DNA of 64,000 nucleotides from Opitutales bacterium (GTDB taxonomy: Bacteria > Verrucomicrobiota > Verrucomicrobiia > Opitutales > UBA953): NCBI GenBank assembly GCA_017440935.1, contig JAFSAO010000014.1, forward strand, positions 1 through 64,000, read 5' to 3'. Every line of letters begins with the position of its first letter. The stretch's first letter is position 1. The translations under genes and the position numbers were made by a program. The notes beneath the pieces were generated by a model. The model was not told where the DNA came from. It worked only from the letters and a program-made list of their open reading frames with translations, and did no database searches. Below, in pieces: positions 42,637 to 52,046 of this stretch.

Positions 42637-44550
42637 ATGAACTGTGGATCCTCTCTCTTGCAAGTTGCCGTTGCCGCGCCGCTCGTTGCCGCGCTGGTGA
42701 TGGTATTTTCAAAATGGCTTCCGTGTGCCGCGAAGAAAGCGGTTGCGGGTGTCGGATTTGTCGTTCCCGCGTTGGCGGCGCTCGCGCTTTGCTGTGCGTT
42801 CCCGTGTGCGGAAAAGCTCGGCGGCTACGCGTTTTATTCTTCGTGCGAAACGATCGGCGTCCCGTCGCTCGGTATTTGGCTTCAATTCGGATTGAACGGC
42901 ATTTCTCTTCCGCTGTTCCTGATGGCGACAATCGTCGGTCTCGCTGCGGGCTTGCGTGCGATTGCGACAAAGGGTGTTGCGCAAAGCGGACTTTACTACG
43001 CGGTAACGTTGGTCATGTTCGGTGGTGTGCTCGGCGTGTTTTCTGCGATTGACGTTTTCTCCTTCTACATTTTCCACGAATTCGCACTGATTCCGACATT
43101 CGTTGCGATTTTGCTTTGGGGCGGTTACGCGCGCAAAACGACGGCGATTACTATGGTGATTTACCTGACGCTCGGCGCGATGGTTTCGCTCGCCGGCTTG
43201 TTCGCTCTCTATTTCGCGGGAGCGGGCGCCGGAGAATACGGCTTTAGCTTCCTCGGCGTTGCGCAGGCGGTTGCCGACGGGATCGTGCTCGACGGGAACG
43301 TTTCCGTAATTTTTGCACTGTTGCTCTTCGGGTTCGGGATTTTGGTTTCGCTGTTCCCGTTCTATTCTTGGGCGCCGGATACTTACTCGGTGGCACCGAC
43401 TCCGATTTCGATGCTTCATGCCGGGGTGCTGAAAAAGTTCGGGCTTTACGGTTTGATTCAGCTCGGCGCGCTCGCGCTTCCGCTCGGTTTGGCGGATTGG
43501 CAAAATTGGATTATCTGGCTCGCGCTCGGCAATATCGTTCTCATCGGTCTGATTACGATGGTGCAGAAGGATTTGAAACAAATGGTTTCTTACAGCTCCG
43601 TGATGCACATGGGACCGATCTTTCTCGGAATTGCGGCGTTCGCGATTTCCGGCGGTGATACGGCGGGGCTTGGCGGCGCGGTCGTGCTGATGTTCGCCCA
43701 CGGGCTTTCCGTTGCGCTTCTGTTCCACCTCGGACAATCCGTTTACGACCGGACGGGAACATACGATATGACGAAAATGGGCGGCTTGACGGCAAAAGCC
43801 CCCGTTCTCGCAGCGTTTTTTGTCGCGGCGACGATGGCGAGCATCGGTTTGCCGGGCTTCGCCAATTTCTGGGGCGAACTCACGATTTTCACGTCGCTCG
43901 CCCAAATTCAGCCGACGTGGTTGCTCGGCGCGATTGTGCTCTCCATCGTGATTTCCGCGATTTACGGTCTCCGTGCCGTTGCGAAAATTTTCTACGGAAA
44001 AAATACCGGAGCGGCACTCTCGGACGAAGCTTTTGAAAACGTAAGCGATATCACGGCTGCCGAACGCGTTCCCGCGATTGTTCTTTTTGCGGCGCTGGTT
44101 GCTGTCGGTTTTGTCCCGTCTTTGATTACGAAAAATATCGATGCGACGCTGAAAACGGATTTCGCGCCGGCGGCAAAGGTGCTCTGCGCGGATTGCGGCG
44201 TCGTTCCCGCAGAGACGGACGGCGATGCGATTATTCTCGAAGGCTCAATTCCGGTGGAAGTTCCCGCCGATAATTGCGAAGCCTGCGGGGGAAATGCGGA
44301 TCAGGTCGTTCTCGCGAAAAACATTACGGTCTCCGTCGACGGTGCTGTCGGCAATCCGGGCGATTTCGTTTTGAGCGGCGATGACGCGACCTTGCTCAAA
44401 GTTTTGGAGCAGGCGGAAGTGGACGAGGAAGCGACGTTTGTCGTCGTCCTTCGTGTGCGTGCGCGTATTCCCGTGGACATTGAGGAACTTCGCAACGGCG
44501 ATGTTGAGGATATTCCGCTCGAAGACGGCGATAAAATTTCTGTCGAATAA
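42637..44550 (+). CDS. nuoM: NADH-quinone oxidoreductase subunit M fused to a C-terminal SLBB-like domain
   Basis: 637 residues. The first 505 are a normal NuoM: IFHEFALIPTFVAILLW with the essential glutamate, SWAPDTYSVAPTPISMLHAGVLKK and QKDLKQMVSYSSVMHMG. About 130 residues follow that NuoM does not normally have. They begin with two CxxC pairs (LCADCG at about 517, NCEACGG at about 547) and then an SLBB-like beta-grasp unit (about 561-637): VSVDGAVGNPGDFVL, LLKVLEQA, VDIEELRNGD and PLEDGDKISV. This closely parallels the SLBB of the Wza-like protein at 33393. The frame is open throughout and nuoN follows normally, so it is not an obvious assembly error. Confidence 0.9.
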   Translation: MNCGSSLLQVAVAAPLVAALVMVFSKWLPCAAKKAVAGVGFVVPALAALALCCAFPCAEKLGGYAFYSSCETIGVPSLGIWLQFGLNGISLPLFLMATIVGLAAGLRAIATKGVAQSGLYYAVTLVMFGGVLGVFSAIDVFSFYIFHEFALIPTFVAILLWGGYARKTTAITMVIYLTLGAMVSLAGLFALYFAGAGAGEYGFSFLGVAQAVADGIVLDGNVSVIFALLLFGFGILVSLFPFYSWAPDTYSVAPTPISMLHAGVLKKFGLYGLIQLGALALPLGLADWQNWIIWLALGNIVLIGLITMVQKDLKQMVSYSSVMHMGPIFLGIAAFAISGGDTAGLGGAVVLMFAHGLSVALLFHLGQSVYDRTGTYDMTKMGGLTAKAPVLAAFFVAATMASIGLPGFANFWGELTIFTSLAQIQPTWLLGAIVLSIVISAIYGLRAVAKIFYGKNTGAALSDEAFENVSDITAAERVPAIVLFAALVAVGFVPSLITKNIDATLKTDFAPAAKVLCADCGVVPAETDGDAIILEGSIPVEVPADNCEACGGNADQVVLAKNITVSVDGAVGNPGDFVLSGDDATLLKVLEQAEVDEEATFVVVLRVRARIPVDIEELRNGDVEDIPLEDGDKISVE

Positions 44551-44570
44551 CGCAAAACTTTTTTCTGACT

Positions 44571-46127
44571 ATGTTTCAAGGTGCTTCAACAATGGATTCG
44601 GTCGTTGAATTTTATAAGGCATGGCAGCCGGATTTGAACACGCTCTATATGTGTTTGCCGGAAATTCTGCTCGGTGTGCTTGCGTTGCTCGCGTTGGTTT
44701 TTGACGTTGTCTGCAAGAGCTGTGCGGCAAAGCGCGCGGCGCGCGGTTTCATCAGCGCGGCGCTGGTGGCAATGTTCATCTGCGCGATCGGCGGGGCGTT
44801 CCCGTCGCCGTCGCTGGAAGCGATTATGGCGCCCGGATTGTTTTTCTCGTTCGGGAAAATCTCGATTTGGTTGGTGCTGTTTATTGCGTGTGCGTTTCTG
44901 GCAATTAATCTTTCCGGAATTGTGCGTTCCCGTGAAGGGAATGCGGAAATTTCCGCTCCCGCGACAACGCATCTGATTTTGATTGCGACGGCGGCGGCTT
45001 CGTTGCTTTTGAAGGCAACGAATTTCGTGGCGTTTTTCGTGCTGCTCGAAACGCTTACGGTTTGCCTTTACGCGCTTGTCGGGTCGAATCGCAACAGTGT
45101 GTATTCTCTGGAAGCCGGTGTGAAATACCTGATTGCGGGCGGCATTTCCGGCGGTCTGATGCTTTTCGGGATTGTTTTGCTCTACGGTGGAGCGGCGATG
45201 TCCGGCGCTCCCGTGCTTACGAGCGAACCGCTCAGCTACGGAACTGTGTTTGTTTTCCTTACGCAAAATCCGGAAAGCCTGCTCGGGCTCGCGGGAGCGG
45301 GTTTGGTGCTCGCGGGCGTGATGTTTAAGCTCGGCGTGTTCCCGATGCAATTCTGGATTCCCGATGTTTATCAAGGTGCGCCGTCGCACGTGACATTCTT
45401 CCTTGCGACGTTTTCCAAGGCGACCGGTTTCTTCCTTGTGCTCCCGATGCTTGCAACGTTTAGCCCGATTTGGGGAAAACTTTTGCCGGTTCTGCTCGCG
45501 TGTGCGCTGGTTTCGATGGTTTATGCCAACGTGACGGCTCTCGGTATGCGCAATGTAAAGCGTTTGCTCGGTCTGTCGGGCGTTTCGCACGCGGCGTATC
45601 TGATGGTCGGTGTGCTCGGCGCTTGGCAGGTGGCTTCTTCCGGGAACGCAGAAATGGCGGCGCTTTGTGTTACGTTGGTCATTGCCTACATCGTCGTTTA
45701 CATTTTGACGATTTACCCGATTTTCTCCGTGATGTCGCGCATGCCGCAGACAAACGATGCGTTGCAGAATTTTGACGACTACGAAGGGCTTTCCAAAAAC
45801 AATCCGTTGCTCGCGGGAACGTTGGCGTTCGGGCTCGGGTCGCTTGCGGGAATTCCGCCGACGGTCGGTTTTATCGCGAAGCTCGGGATTTTGTTTGTGC
45901 TTTTCCAGGCGGGCTTCTACGGCACGATTGCGGTGATGCTCGGTTGTGTTGTCGTCAGCATTTATTACTATTTCGGCTGGTTCCGTGCGGCGTTTACGGG
46001 CGGAGAAAATGCTCCGGCGAAAACTTATCTCCCGGTCGGGCTTTGTTCCCGCGTGGTGCTGATTGCGTTTTCCGCGCTGATGGTGCTGGCGTCGCTGGGT
46101 TACTGGTGCGTGATTCGCGGAATCTGA
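44571..46127 (+). CDS. nuoN: NADH-quinone oxidoreductase subunit N
   Basis: 518 residues, about 14 membrane helices. Landmarks are FVLLETLTVCLYAL with the key glutamate, KLGVFPMQFWIPDVYQGAPS with the conserved lysine, and RLLGLSGVSHAAYLMVG. An alternative ATG seven codons in (MDSVVEF) is equally plausible as the start. Last gene of the set; a terminator lies 24 nt after the stop. Confidence 0.96.
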   Translation: MFQGASTMDSVVEFYKAWQPDLNTLYMCLPEILLGVLALLALVFDVVCKSCAAKRAARGFISAALVAMFICAIGGAFPSPSLEAIMAPGLFFSFGKISIWLVLFIACAFLAINLSGIVRSREGNAEISAPATTHLILIATAAASLLLKATNFVAFFVLLETLTVCLYALVGSNRNSVYSLEAGVKYLIAGGISGGLMLFGIVLLYGGAAMSGAPVLTSEPLSYGTVFVFLTQNPESLLGLAGAGLVLAGVMFKLGVFPMQFWIPDVYQGAPSHVTFFLATFSKATGFFLVLPMLATFSPIWGKLLPVLLACALVSMVYANVTALGMRNVKRLLGLSGVSHAAYLMVGVLGAWQVASSGNAEMAALCVTLVIAYIVVYILTIYPIFSVMSRMPQTNDALQNFDDYEGLSKNNPLLAGTLAFGLGSLAGIPPTVGFIAKLGILFVLFQAGFYGTIAVMLGCVVVSIYYYFGWFRAAFTGGENAPAKTYLPVGLCSRVVLIAFSALMVLASLGYWCVIRGI

Positions 46128-46151
46128 TTTCCCGAAAAACGGACAAATACG

Positions 46152-46180
46152 AAAAAGCTCTCCGGACGGGGAGCTTTTTT
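46152..46180 (+). terminator. Intrinsic terminator after nuoN
   Basis: AAAAAGCTC (46152-46160) pairs with GAGCTTTTT (46171-46179) across a 10-nt loop, with a T tail. Unlike the other strong terminators here, it does not contain the CGGGAAC word. Confidence 0.85.
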
Positions 46181-46262
46181 CGTGTTTCCGGGTCCGGAAT
46201 ATCGAGCGAAAAAAACAATAATTGCTTTCAAAAAATCCGTGTAGTTCGGCTTTTTGCATTGT

Positions 46263-46321
46263 CGCGGGAACGTTTTCTCTGTTTAATTCCCGATAAATTC
46301 GCGGGAAACCCCGTTCCCGCG
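46263..46321. repeat. Inverted CGCGGGAACG pair upstream of the TPR operon
   Basis: CGCGGGAACG (46263-46272) and CGTTCCCGCG (46312-46321) are exact inverted copies separated by 39 nt, ending 31 nt before the ATG of the TPR gene. It could form a hairpin in the 5' leader, and there is no T tract. Confidence 0.6.
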
Positions 46322-46352
46322 GTCTCATTAATTTCCCCAAACGATTTCCAAA

Positions 46353-49300
46353 ATGCTTAAAAAATCCCGTTCGTATGCCTTGGCAACGGCAGCGCTTGCA
46401 GCTGTATTTATCGCTCTCTCACCGATGACGGCACCGTCGGTTTTCGCGCAGGCGGCACCTGCACAACCGAAAAAATCGCCGCTCGAACTTGAAGCGGAAG
46501 CCGCTTACAAACTCGCTAACGAAAAGAAATATCCGGAAGCGATTGCGGCGTTTAAAGCCCTTAAAAACGGAAAATGGAAAGATTGGCTCGAATCGAACGA
46601 TATGATTTCGTCGATCGATTACCAAATTGCCGCGTGCCTTATCGCCCAGAAAAACTGGACGGCGGCGGAAGCGGAACTCAAAAGCTTTATCGAAAAATAT
46701 CCGAAAGATCCGCAGTTGACGGATGTTCGCCTCTCGCTCGTGAATTGCTACATTCAGCAGGAGCGCTGGGAAGACGCGCGTGTTACCGTGGACTCGATTT
46801 TGAAATGGCTTGAACGCAATCCGAATCCGGGGCTCGCAATCAAGGCAATGCTCGCCCGTGTGGATTTGCTTCAGCGCGAAGGCGCGGCAAAGGATAAGGC
46901 GGGAACGAAACCGCCGGATGGCGTTGAAAGTTGGGAAAAACTTGCGTTGGCAACGAGTGCCCAAAATCTTTACAACCTGACGAACAACAACATCAACTCG
47001 GCGGAAATGATTGAAGCTCGTCAGAAGCTCATCAACATTTACCGCAAGCTCGGTCGCGTCGGCGAAGCAAACGCGTTGAAAGAGAAAGTCGATGCGTATA
47101 TTTCCGGTAAGGGAGGGGCGCTCGATCCCGCGAGCTTGATTCGCTCGAATATGCAGAACCTCGAAGTCGGGGACGATTATTTCAGTCAAGCGCAGGATAT
47201 CGATGTCGAAATGGCAAGCGACGAAGAATTTGCGCGGCGGCAGGAGCTTTTTCGTCAGGCTCTGCAGATTTATCAGGGTGTGATGCGTAAGGACGCGCTG
47301 ATGAAGTGCTTCGGTCCCGCGCTCGAAATGTCAAAAGCCGCAGTCGAAGCCGCCAAGAAACAGGGCGGAGAAGCCCCCGACGAAAAGGCGCAGGCACGCA
47401 TCGATAAGGCGGAAGAAGAACTTGCGCAAATTGAAGAGTATAAAACCGGATTTGACGAAAACAAGGACTTCGACGCGTTGATTTCCTTCCGTATCGGCGC
47501 GAGTTTGATTTCTTTGGATCGTTTCTGGGAAGCCTACGTCGCGTTCGGCGATATCCTTCAAAACCACAAGGATTTTGATCTGCTCAGTACGGCAACGTAT
47601 TACTACATTCTCACCTTACGCGCAATGGGCCGCGACGACGAAGCACAGGCAGAATGTAAAAAATTTATCGATACATTTAAGGATAACAAGGAAAAGGGCG
47701 ACGAGCTTGGTCGCGTCGCGCTTCTGCTCGGTCAGATTTCTTACGACAAGGGCGATTATAAAGACGCGATTGCGCAACTCGAATGGGTGAAGAAAAACGT
47801 TTCCAAGCTCCCGCTCGACGTTAATTGCCAAATCGACTGGTTTATTATCGCGGCAAACTTCTCTCGTTGCCCGTGGGGGATTTTGAACGACGAGGAAAAA
47901 GAATACATCAAAGGTATGGGCAAGCCCGGCTATAAGCCGAAACTTTCCGCCGAGTCTCAAAACACCCTTTCGCTGATTGATTCGTTCCTCGAAAAATATC
48001 AGACGAATGCGGACTTTTCTCCGGTGGTCGAAGAAATGCTTTACCGCCGAGCATTGCTTTTCTTCTATTCGACGATGTTGCCGGAAACGAAGGCTGCGTT
48101 TGAAGTTTACGTCGACAAATATCCGGAAGGACAGTTTATTCCGGATGCTCGCTACCGCCTTGCCGTTGTGCAGAACGGGATTCGCCCGCCGCAAACGCAG
48201 GACGTCGTCAGCCGTTGCACAAACTGGATTAAGGATTATTTCGATGTTGATGACAAAACGGTGTTGAACTCGCTCGCGGTTCCGAAACTCCGTGAAGATG
48301 TTTCCGTCAATATCGCGGATTCCGTTGCCTACCAGCTTCCGGAAGTTTACACGCTTCTCGGCGACGCGAACAAATCCCTCGCGGAGGCGGTGAAGGGATC
48401 CGAAACCCGAAAAGGTATCGGGAACAAGAAAATCGCGAAATTTACGCAGAGCGACCTCCGCAAGAAACAAAAATACATGGACGCGAGTGTCGACGCTTAC
48501 ATTCTTGCTGCAAAAACGGCACGCTATAATCCGGATGCGTTGTATTTCTCGCTGAACGAACTCGACAAGCAGCTCCCGCAGCTTGAAGGCGGCTATGCGC
48601 GTTTGCTCGACCTTTACAACACTCTTTACAACTGGGATCCGTCCTCCCCGGAAGCGCTGGGCTACCTCTTTAAGAAAGTGGACTATACGGTGCGTAAAGC
48701 GCGTTCCGAAGCGCAGAAAATGCCGCAACCGGAAAAGCTCGCGCACATTGCAAAAGCTCAGGACGAAACCCGAAAAATCATGGCGGATGCGATTTTGAAA
48801 AATATCAACGATCCGCGTCAGGACGGCGTTGAAACGCTGATCGACGACCTCGCATCCCGTTTTGCCGATAAGGTGAAAAAGCACCCTGCGCCGAAAGAAG
48901 GCGAAATCCCGAAGCCGCGCGATCCGGACGAATACACGGTTGAAAAGGCGGTTGCGGATATGAAGACGCTTTTGAAACTTACGGGAGATACGCAGGCTTC
49001 GCTCGTTGCACGCGCTCGCGGGCTTTACGCAGAATCCGTAATCTACGACAATCTTGCGTTCCTCAACGCGCGCCGCAATGTGCCGGAAAGCAATCGCCTT
49101 GCTTCCAAGCGTGACGACCTTTACCGCAGTTTGGCGAGCCAGCACAAACCGGATGAACTCAGCCCGATGATTCTTTCCAAGGTCGGGGCGTATCTGCTCG
49201 ACCGCGGGGATACGAAGAAGGCGGAAGAATTCTTCCAATACGTTTTGGACTTCTACAAGGGGTCCGAATCCGCCGAGTTCTCGTTTGAAGGGGAAGGGCG

Positions 49301-49862
49301 TATTCTCCTCGATCGTAAGGAATACAAAAAAGCGTATGAGATTTTCAACGAAGCCATTGAAGGGAACGTTGCCTATATGCTTGAGCCGGATCTTCGCCTC
49401 GGTCGTGCGCAATCGCTCATCTTGATGTCGGATGCGGATGCTTCCGCGCTCAACATTGCCGATCGTTTTGAAAATGCGACGGCGGAACTCAACTACATCA
49501 AAAGCATCAAGGAATGGCGCGGACGCCCGACAGCGGCGGCTCTTTACTACCTCGGGCAGGTCAAGGAAATGAAGGCAGCGAAGGAGAAAGACCGGACAAA
49601 ACGCGAAGATTTGTATAAATCCGCAATCGGCGATTACCGCATTTGCTACCTGACGTGGAAAAAGTATCCGGAATTTGCCGCCAAGGCGATGCTCCGTGCG
49701 GGTATCGTGTTTAAGGATTTCCTCAAGCGTCCGAGCGACGGTGTGAACCCGTCCGACACGGAAGCTGCGAAGCTCCTCTTCCTGCAGATGACGGAACCCA
49801 CGAGCCGCTACAAAGATACGCCGGAAGGCAAAGAAGCCGCAAAGCTTCTTCAAACCATGTGA
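46353..49862 (+). CDS. Large periplasmic TPR protein
   Basis: 1169 residues with a signal peptide (about residues 1-32, SVFAQAA cleavage region) and tandem helical repeats of TPR type along the whole length (for example EAIAAFKALKNGKWKDWLE, AEAELKSFIEKYPKDPQL, SLVARARGLYAESVIYDN). No enzymatic motif. It is followed within 23 nt by another secreted repeat protein and then ExbB-ExbD-ExbD, the arrangement of energised envelope complexes in which the TPR proteins may be periplasmic partners. No Shine-Dalgarno motif precedes the ATG. Few CGGGAAC words occur in it. Confidence 0.85.
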   Translation: MLKKSRSYALATAALAAVFIALSPMTAPSVFAQAAPAQPKKSPLELEAEAAYKLANEKKYPEAIAAFKALKNGKWKDWLESNDMISSIDYQIAACLIAQKNWTAAEAELKSFIEKYPKDPQLTDVRLSLVNCYIQQERWEDARVTVDSILKWLERNPNPGLAIKAMLARVDLLQREGAAKDKAGTKPPDGVESWEKLALATSAQNLYNLTNNNINSAEMIEARQKLINIYRKLGRVGEANALKEKVDAYISGKGGALDPASLIRSNMQNLEVGDDYFSQAQDIDVEMASDEEFARRQELFRQALQIYQGVMRKDALMKCFGPALEMSKAAVEAAKKQGGEAPDEKAQARIDKAEEELAQIEEYKTGFDENKDFDALISFRIGASLISLDRFWEAYVAFGDILQNHKDFDLLSTATYYYILTLRAMGRDDEAQAECKKFIDTFKDNKEKGDELGRVALLLGQISYDKGDYKDAIAQLEWVKKNVSKLPLDVNCQIDWFIIAANFSRCPWGILNDEEKEYIKGMGKPGYKPKLSAESQNTLSLIDSFLEKYQTNADFSPVVEEMLYRRALLFFYSTMLPETKAAFEVYVDKYPEGQFIPDARYRLAVVQNGIRPPQTQDVVSRCTNWIKDYFDVDDKTVLNSLAVPKLREDVSVNIADSVAYQLPEVYTLLGDANKSLAEAVKGSETRKGIGNKKIAKFTQSDLRKKQKYMDASVDAYILAAKTARYNPDALYFSLNELDKQLPQLEGGYARLLDLYNTLYNWDPSSPEALGYLFKKVDYTVRKARSEAQKMPQPEKLAHIAKAQDETRKIMADAILKNINDPRQDGVETLIDDLASRFADKVKKHPAPKEGEIPKPRDPDEYTVEKAVADMKTLLKLTGDTQASLVARARGLYAESVIYDNLAFLNARRNVPESNRLASKRDDLYRSLASQHKPDELSPMILSKVGAYLLDRGDTKKAEEFFQYVLDFYKGSESAEFSFEGEGRILLDRKEYKKAYEIFNEAIEGNVAYMLEPDLRLGRAQSLILMSDADASALNIADRFENATAELNYIKSIKEWRGRPTAAALYYLGQVKEMKAAKEKDRTKREDLYKSAIGDYRICYLTWKKYPEFAAKAMLRAGIVFKDFLKRPSDGVNPSDTEAAKLLFLQMTEPTSRYKDTPEGKEAAKLLQTM

Positions 49863-49885
49863 ACCCCTTCAACTAATTCACGAAA

Positions 49886-51067
49886 ATGAAAAAGAAATTT
49901 TTGCAGTTCCTTGCTCTTGCGGCTCTCATCGCCGTTCCCGCGACTTTCGCCTTCGCACAGGCCGCTCCCGCGGCTTCTGCTGTGGGAGACGTGATTAAGG
50001 CGAAAGACACGAAAAAGAAAAAACGCGTTGTCATCAAATTCGGTTTTGAAAAACCGGTGCGCCAGACCTGGGAAATCAATTACCCGGAAAAGCTTCTTCC
50101 TCCCGGTGCCAAGAAGCCGAAGGCGAAACTGACTGCGGCAAATCTGAAAGATTCTCCGCGCGGTATCATGGTTGTTAAGGAAAACATCGACCTGCAAACG
50201 GGAATGCGCTTTACCGACGAGCTCCCGTTGAAAGACGTTATCGGCATCATTTGGGAAAACGAAACTCAACTCAAGGATGCGCGCAACGATCTTTCGCAGG
50301 GCAATCCTGCCGCCGCGCTTGCTACGGCGGAACGTTTCCTCGCATTTTTCAAAGATTTGAAGGCAATTCCGGGTTCGCTCTGGCTTGAAGCCGCCGTGAT
50401 TAAACTCGACGCGCTCGACCTTCAGGAAAACGATACGATTATGGATTCGTTTATTCGCGAACTTCAGGACGCTCCCGGTTGGGAAAAAATTGAAGGTTTG
50501 CCGGAACGCATCAAAATCGTCCGTCTCCGCCAGCAGCTCCGCAAGGGCGATTACCAACGCGTGTTGCGCGATGCGACCGAAATGATGAAGACCGTCGATT
50601 CTCCCGAAACGAACGCACAGCTCACGATGCTCAAAGGTCGTGCGGAATTCAATCTCGGCAAATACGAAGACGCACTCTATACGTTCCTGCGCGTTCCCGT
50701 GTTCTACGGCAACCAGACGGAATTCGTTCCCGCGTCGAAACTTGAAGTCGCCCGTTGTTTCCTTAAGCTCGACGGTCCGGATCGCAAGGCGCAGAATCTG
50801 CCGAAGCTCGCGGAATCCTACATCATGGAAGTCGTAACCGAGTATCCGATGACCCCGGAAGCCAAGGAAGCGCTCGCACTTTTGCCGAAGGACAAACAGG
50901 CGGAACTTGCCGCACGCGATTCGCTCGCGGAAGATCAGAAACGCGCACTCGTTGCCGCGTCTATCGGTTCGTCCGATGAGTCCGCAGAAGCCGTCAGCGA
51001 CGGGAGCGAAGATCTCATTGTCGAAGACGAAGAAGAAATCGAAATTGACGATTCCGACGAAGAATAA
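49886..51067 (+). CDS. Secreted helical-repeat protein with acidic tail
   Basis: 393 residues. Signal peptide (about residues 1-24, FAFAQAA). A basic KAKDTKKKKR stretch, a beta-rich segment (about 50-125) and TPR-like helices (about 130-330) follow. The C-terminus is strongly acidic (IVEDEEEIEIDDSDEE). I do not recognise a specific family. Position between the large TPR protein and ExbB suggests a role in the same envelope complex. Confidence 0.75.
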   Translation: MKKKFLQFLALAALIAVPATFAFAQAAPAASAVGDVIKAKDTKKKKRVVIKFGFEKPVRQTWEINYPEKLLPPGAKKPKAKLTAANLKDSPRGIMVVKENIDLQTGMRFTDELPLKDVIGIIWENETQLKDARNDLSQGNPAAALATAERFLAFFKDLKAIPGSLWLEAAVIKLDALDLQENDTIMDSFIRELQDAPGWEKIEGLPERIKIVRLRQQLRKGDYQRVLRDATEMMKTVDSPETNAQLTMLKGRAEFNLGKYEDALYTFLRVPVFYGNQTEFVPASKLEVARCFLKLDGPDRKAQNLPKLAESYIMEVVTEYPMTPEAKEALALLPKDKQAELAARDSLAEDQKRALVAASIGSSDESAEAVSDGSEDLIVEDEEEIEIDDSDEE

Positions 51068-51150
51068 ATTCGCCTTAAACTCCAATTTTCTTTTAAATCA
51101 AAACAATCATTAATCCCCTCAACCCAATTACCTCTATATTTAAAATCGCT

Positions 51151-51996
51151 ATGAATATGAAATTGCGCAAACTCCTCCCGCTGTTCGTTCTCGGAGCAGC
51201 TCTCGTCCCGACATTCCTGTTCGCGCAGGAAGCCGTTGAACCCGCCGCAGAAGCGGCAACCGAAGCCGTTTCCGAAGACAGCTTTCTCGATACGCTCAAG
51301 CAGGGCGGTTGGGTTATGTGGCCGCTGCTGTTCTGCTCTATTGCGCTCGTTTGGCTTACGGTGGACGGGTATATGCGCTCCATGATTAAGCGCATGTTCC
51401 CGCCGGCGCACATTGAGCAGATTCGCACCCTCTTCCAGAGCGGGGACTATCGCGGAGTTTATGAATTCTGCAAAGCGAATCCTTCTACGCTTTCGGACGT
51501 TGTCCGCATGGGTGTCGTCTTCCTTCCTGACGGAAAAACGATGACGGAAGAAGCGATCTTCTCGGAAATTTCCCGTATTAAGGCGGGCTTTGACGCTCGT
51601 ATTTCTTACCTCTCCGTTATCGGGGTTTGCGCCCCGATGGTCGGTCTTCTCGGGACCGTTACGGGGATGAAAGGCGCGTTCGGTGCTCTCGGTAAGGAAG
51701 GTGTCGGCGGCGGCGGTGCAGGCGAACTCGCCGGGCACATCGGGGAAGTTCTTGTCGCTACGGCTTCCGGTCTCGCGGTTTCCATCCCGGCGTTCTTCTT
51801 CTTCTACCTCCTCCGCAACCGTATCACGACGGTCCTCCACGACTTGCAGGAAGTCGTTACCGGTCTCTTCCGTAAGATGCCTTACGAAAAGTTTGAAGGC
51901 TATCAGATCGGCGACGAAGAAATCTACGCTGCGATGCCGAATTGGGTCGCTGCGGAAGAAGGCGAAGAAGCTCCTGCGGAAGAACAACAGGCGTAA
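51151..51996 (+). CDS. exbB: MotA/TolQ/ExbB proton-channel protein with signal-like N-terminus
   Basis: 281 residues. The C-terminal two thirds form the proton channel: GWVMWPLLFCSIALVWL as first helix, then SYLSVIGVCAPMVGLLGTVTGM and VLVATASGLAVSIPAFFFFYLLRNR. An N-terminal hydrophobic segment ending in FAQEAVEP (about residue 24) looks like a cleavable signal, followed by an acidic Ala/Glu-rich linker, a variant seen in some ExbB proteins. An acidic Glu-rich tail ends the chain. It works with the two ExbD proteins encoded next. Confidence 0.93.
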   Translation: MNMKLRKLLPLFVLGAALVPTFLFAQEAVEPAAEAATEAVSEDSFLDTLKQGGWVMWPLLFCSIALVWLTVDGYMRSMIKRMFPPAHIEQIRTLFQSGDYRGVYEFCKANPSTLSDVVRMGVVFLPDGKTMTEEAIFSEISRIKAGFDARISYLSVIGVCAPMVGLLGTVTGMKGAFGALGKEGVGGGGAGELAGHIGEVLVATASGLAVSIPAFFFFYLLRNRITTVLHDLQEVVTGLFRKMPYEKFEGYQIGDEEIYAAMPNWVAAEEGEEAPAEEQQA

Positions 51997-52046
51997 TAGC
52001 GCGTTCCCGCGCTTTTCGTTAACTTTTATCTGAAAAGGATTGACCT

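Noticed and set aside
42637-44550. A frameshift or fused neighbouring gene behind the long NuoM
   Set aside because: The frame is continuous, the added part has normal codon use and a recognisable fold pattern, and nuoN starts 21 nt later as expected; no separate start codon context is evident for the tail.
47616-49853. A 745-codon open frame antisense to the large TPR gene, and others like it (44586-46340 minus, 19977-21365 plus, 11850-13283 plus, 30710-31975 minus)
   Set aside because: They are full-length shadows of confidently identified genes on the other strand; their peptides are Arg/Phe-rich and show no domains or signals.
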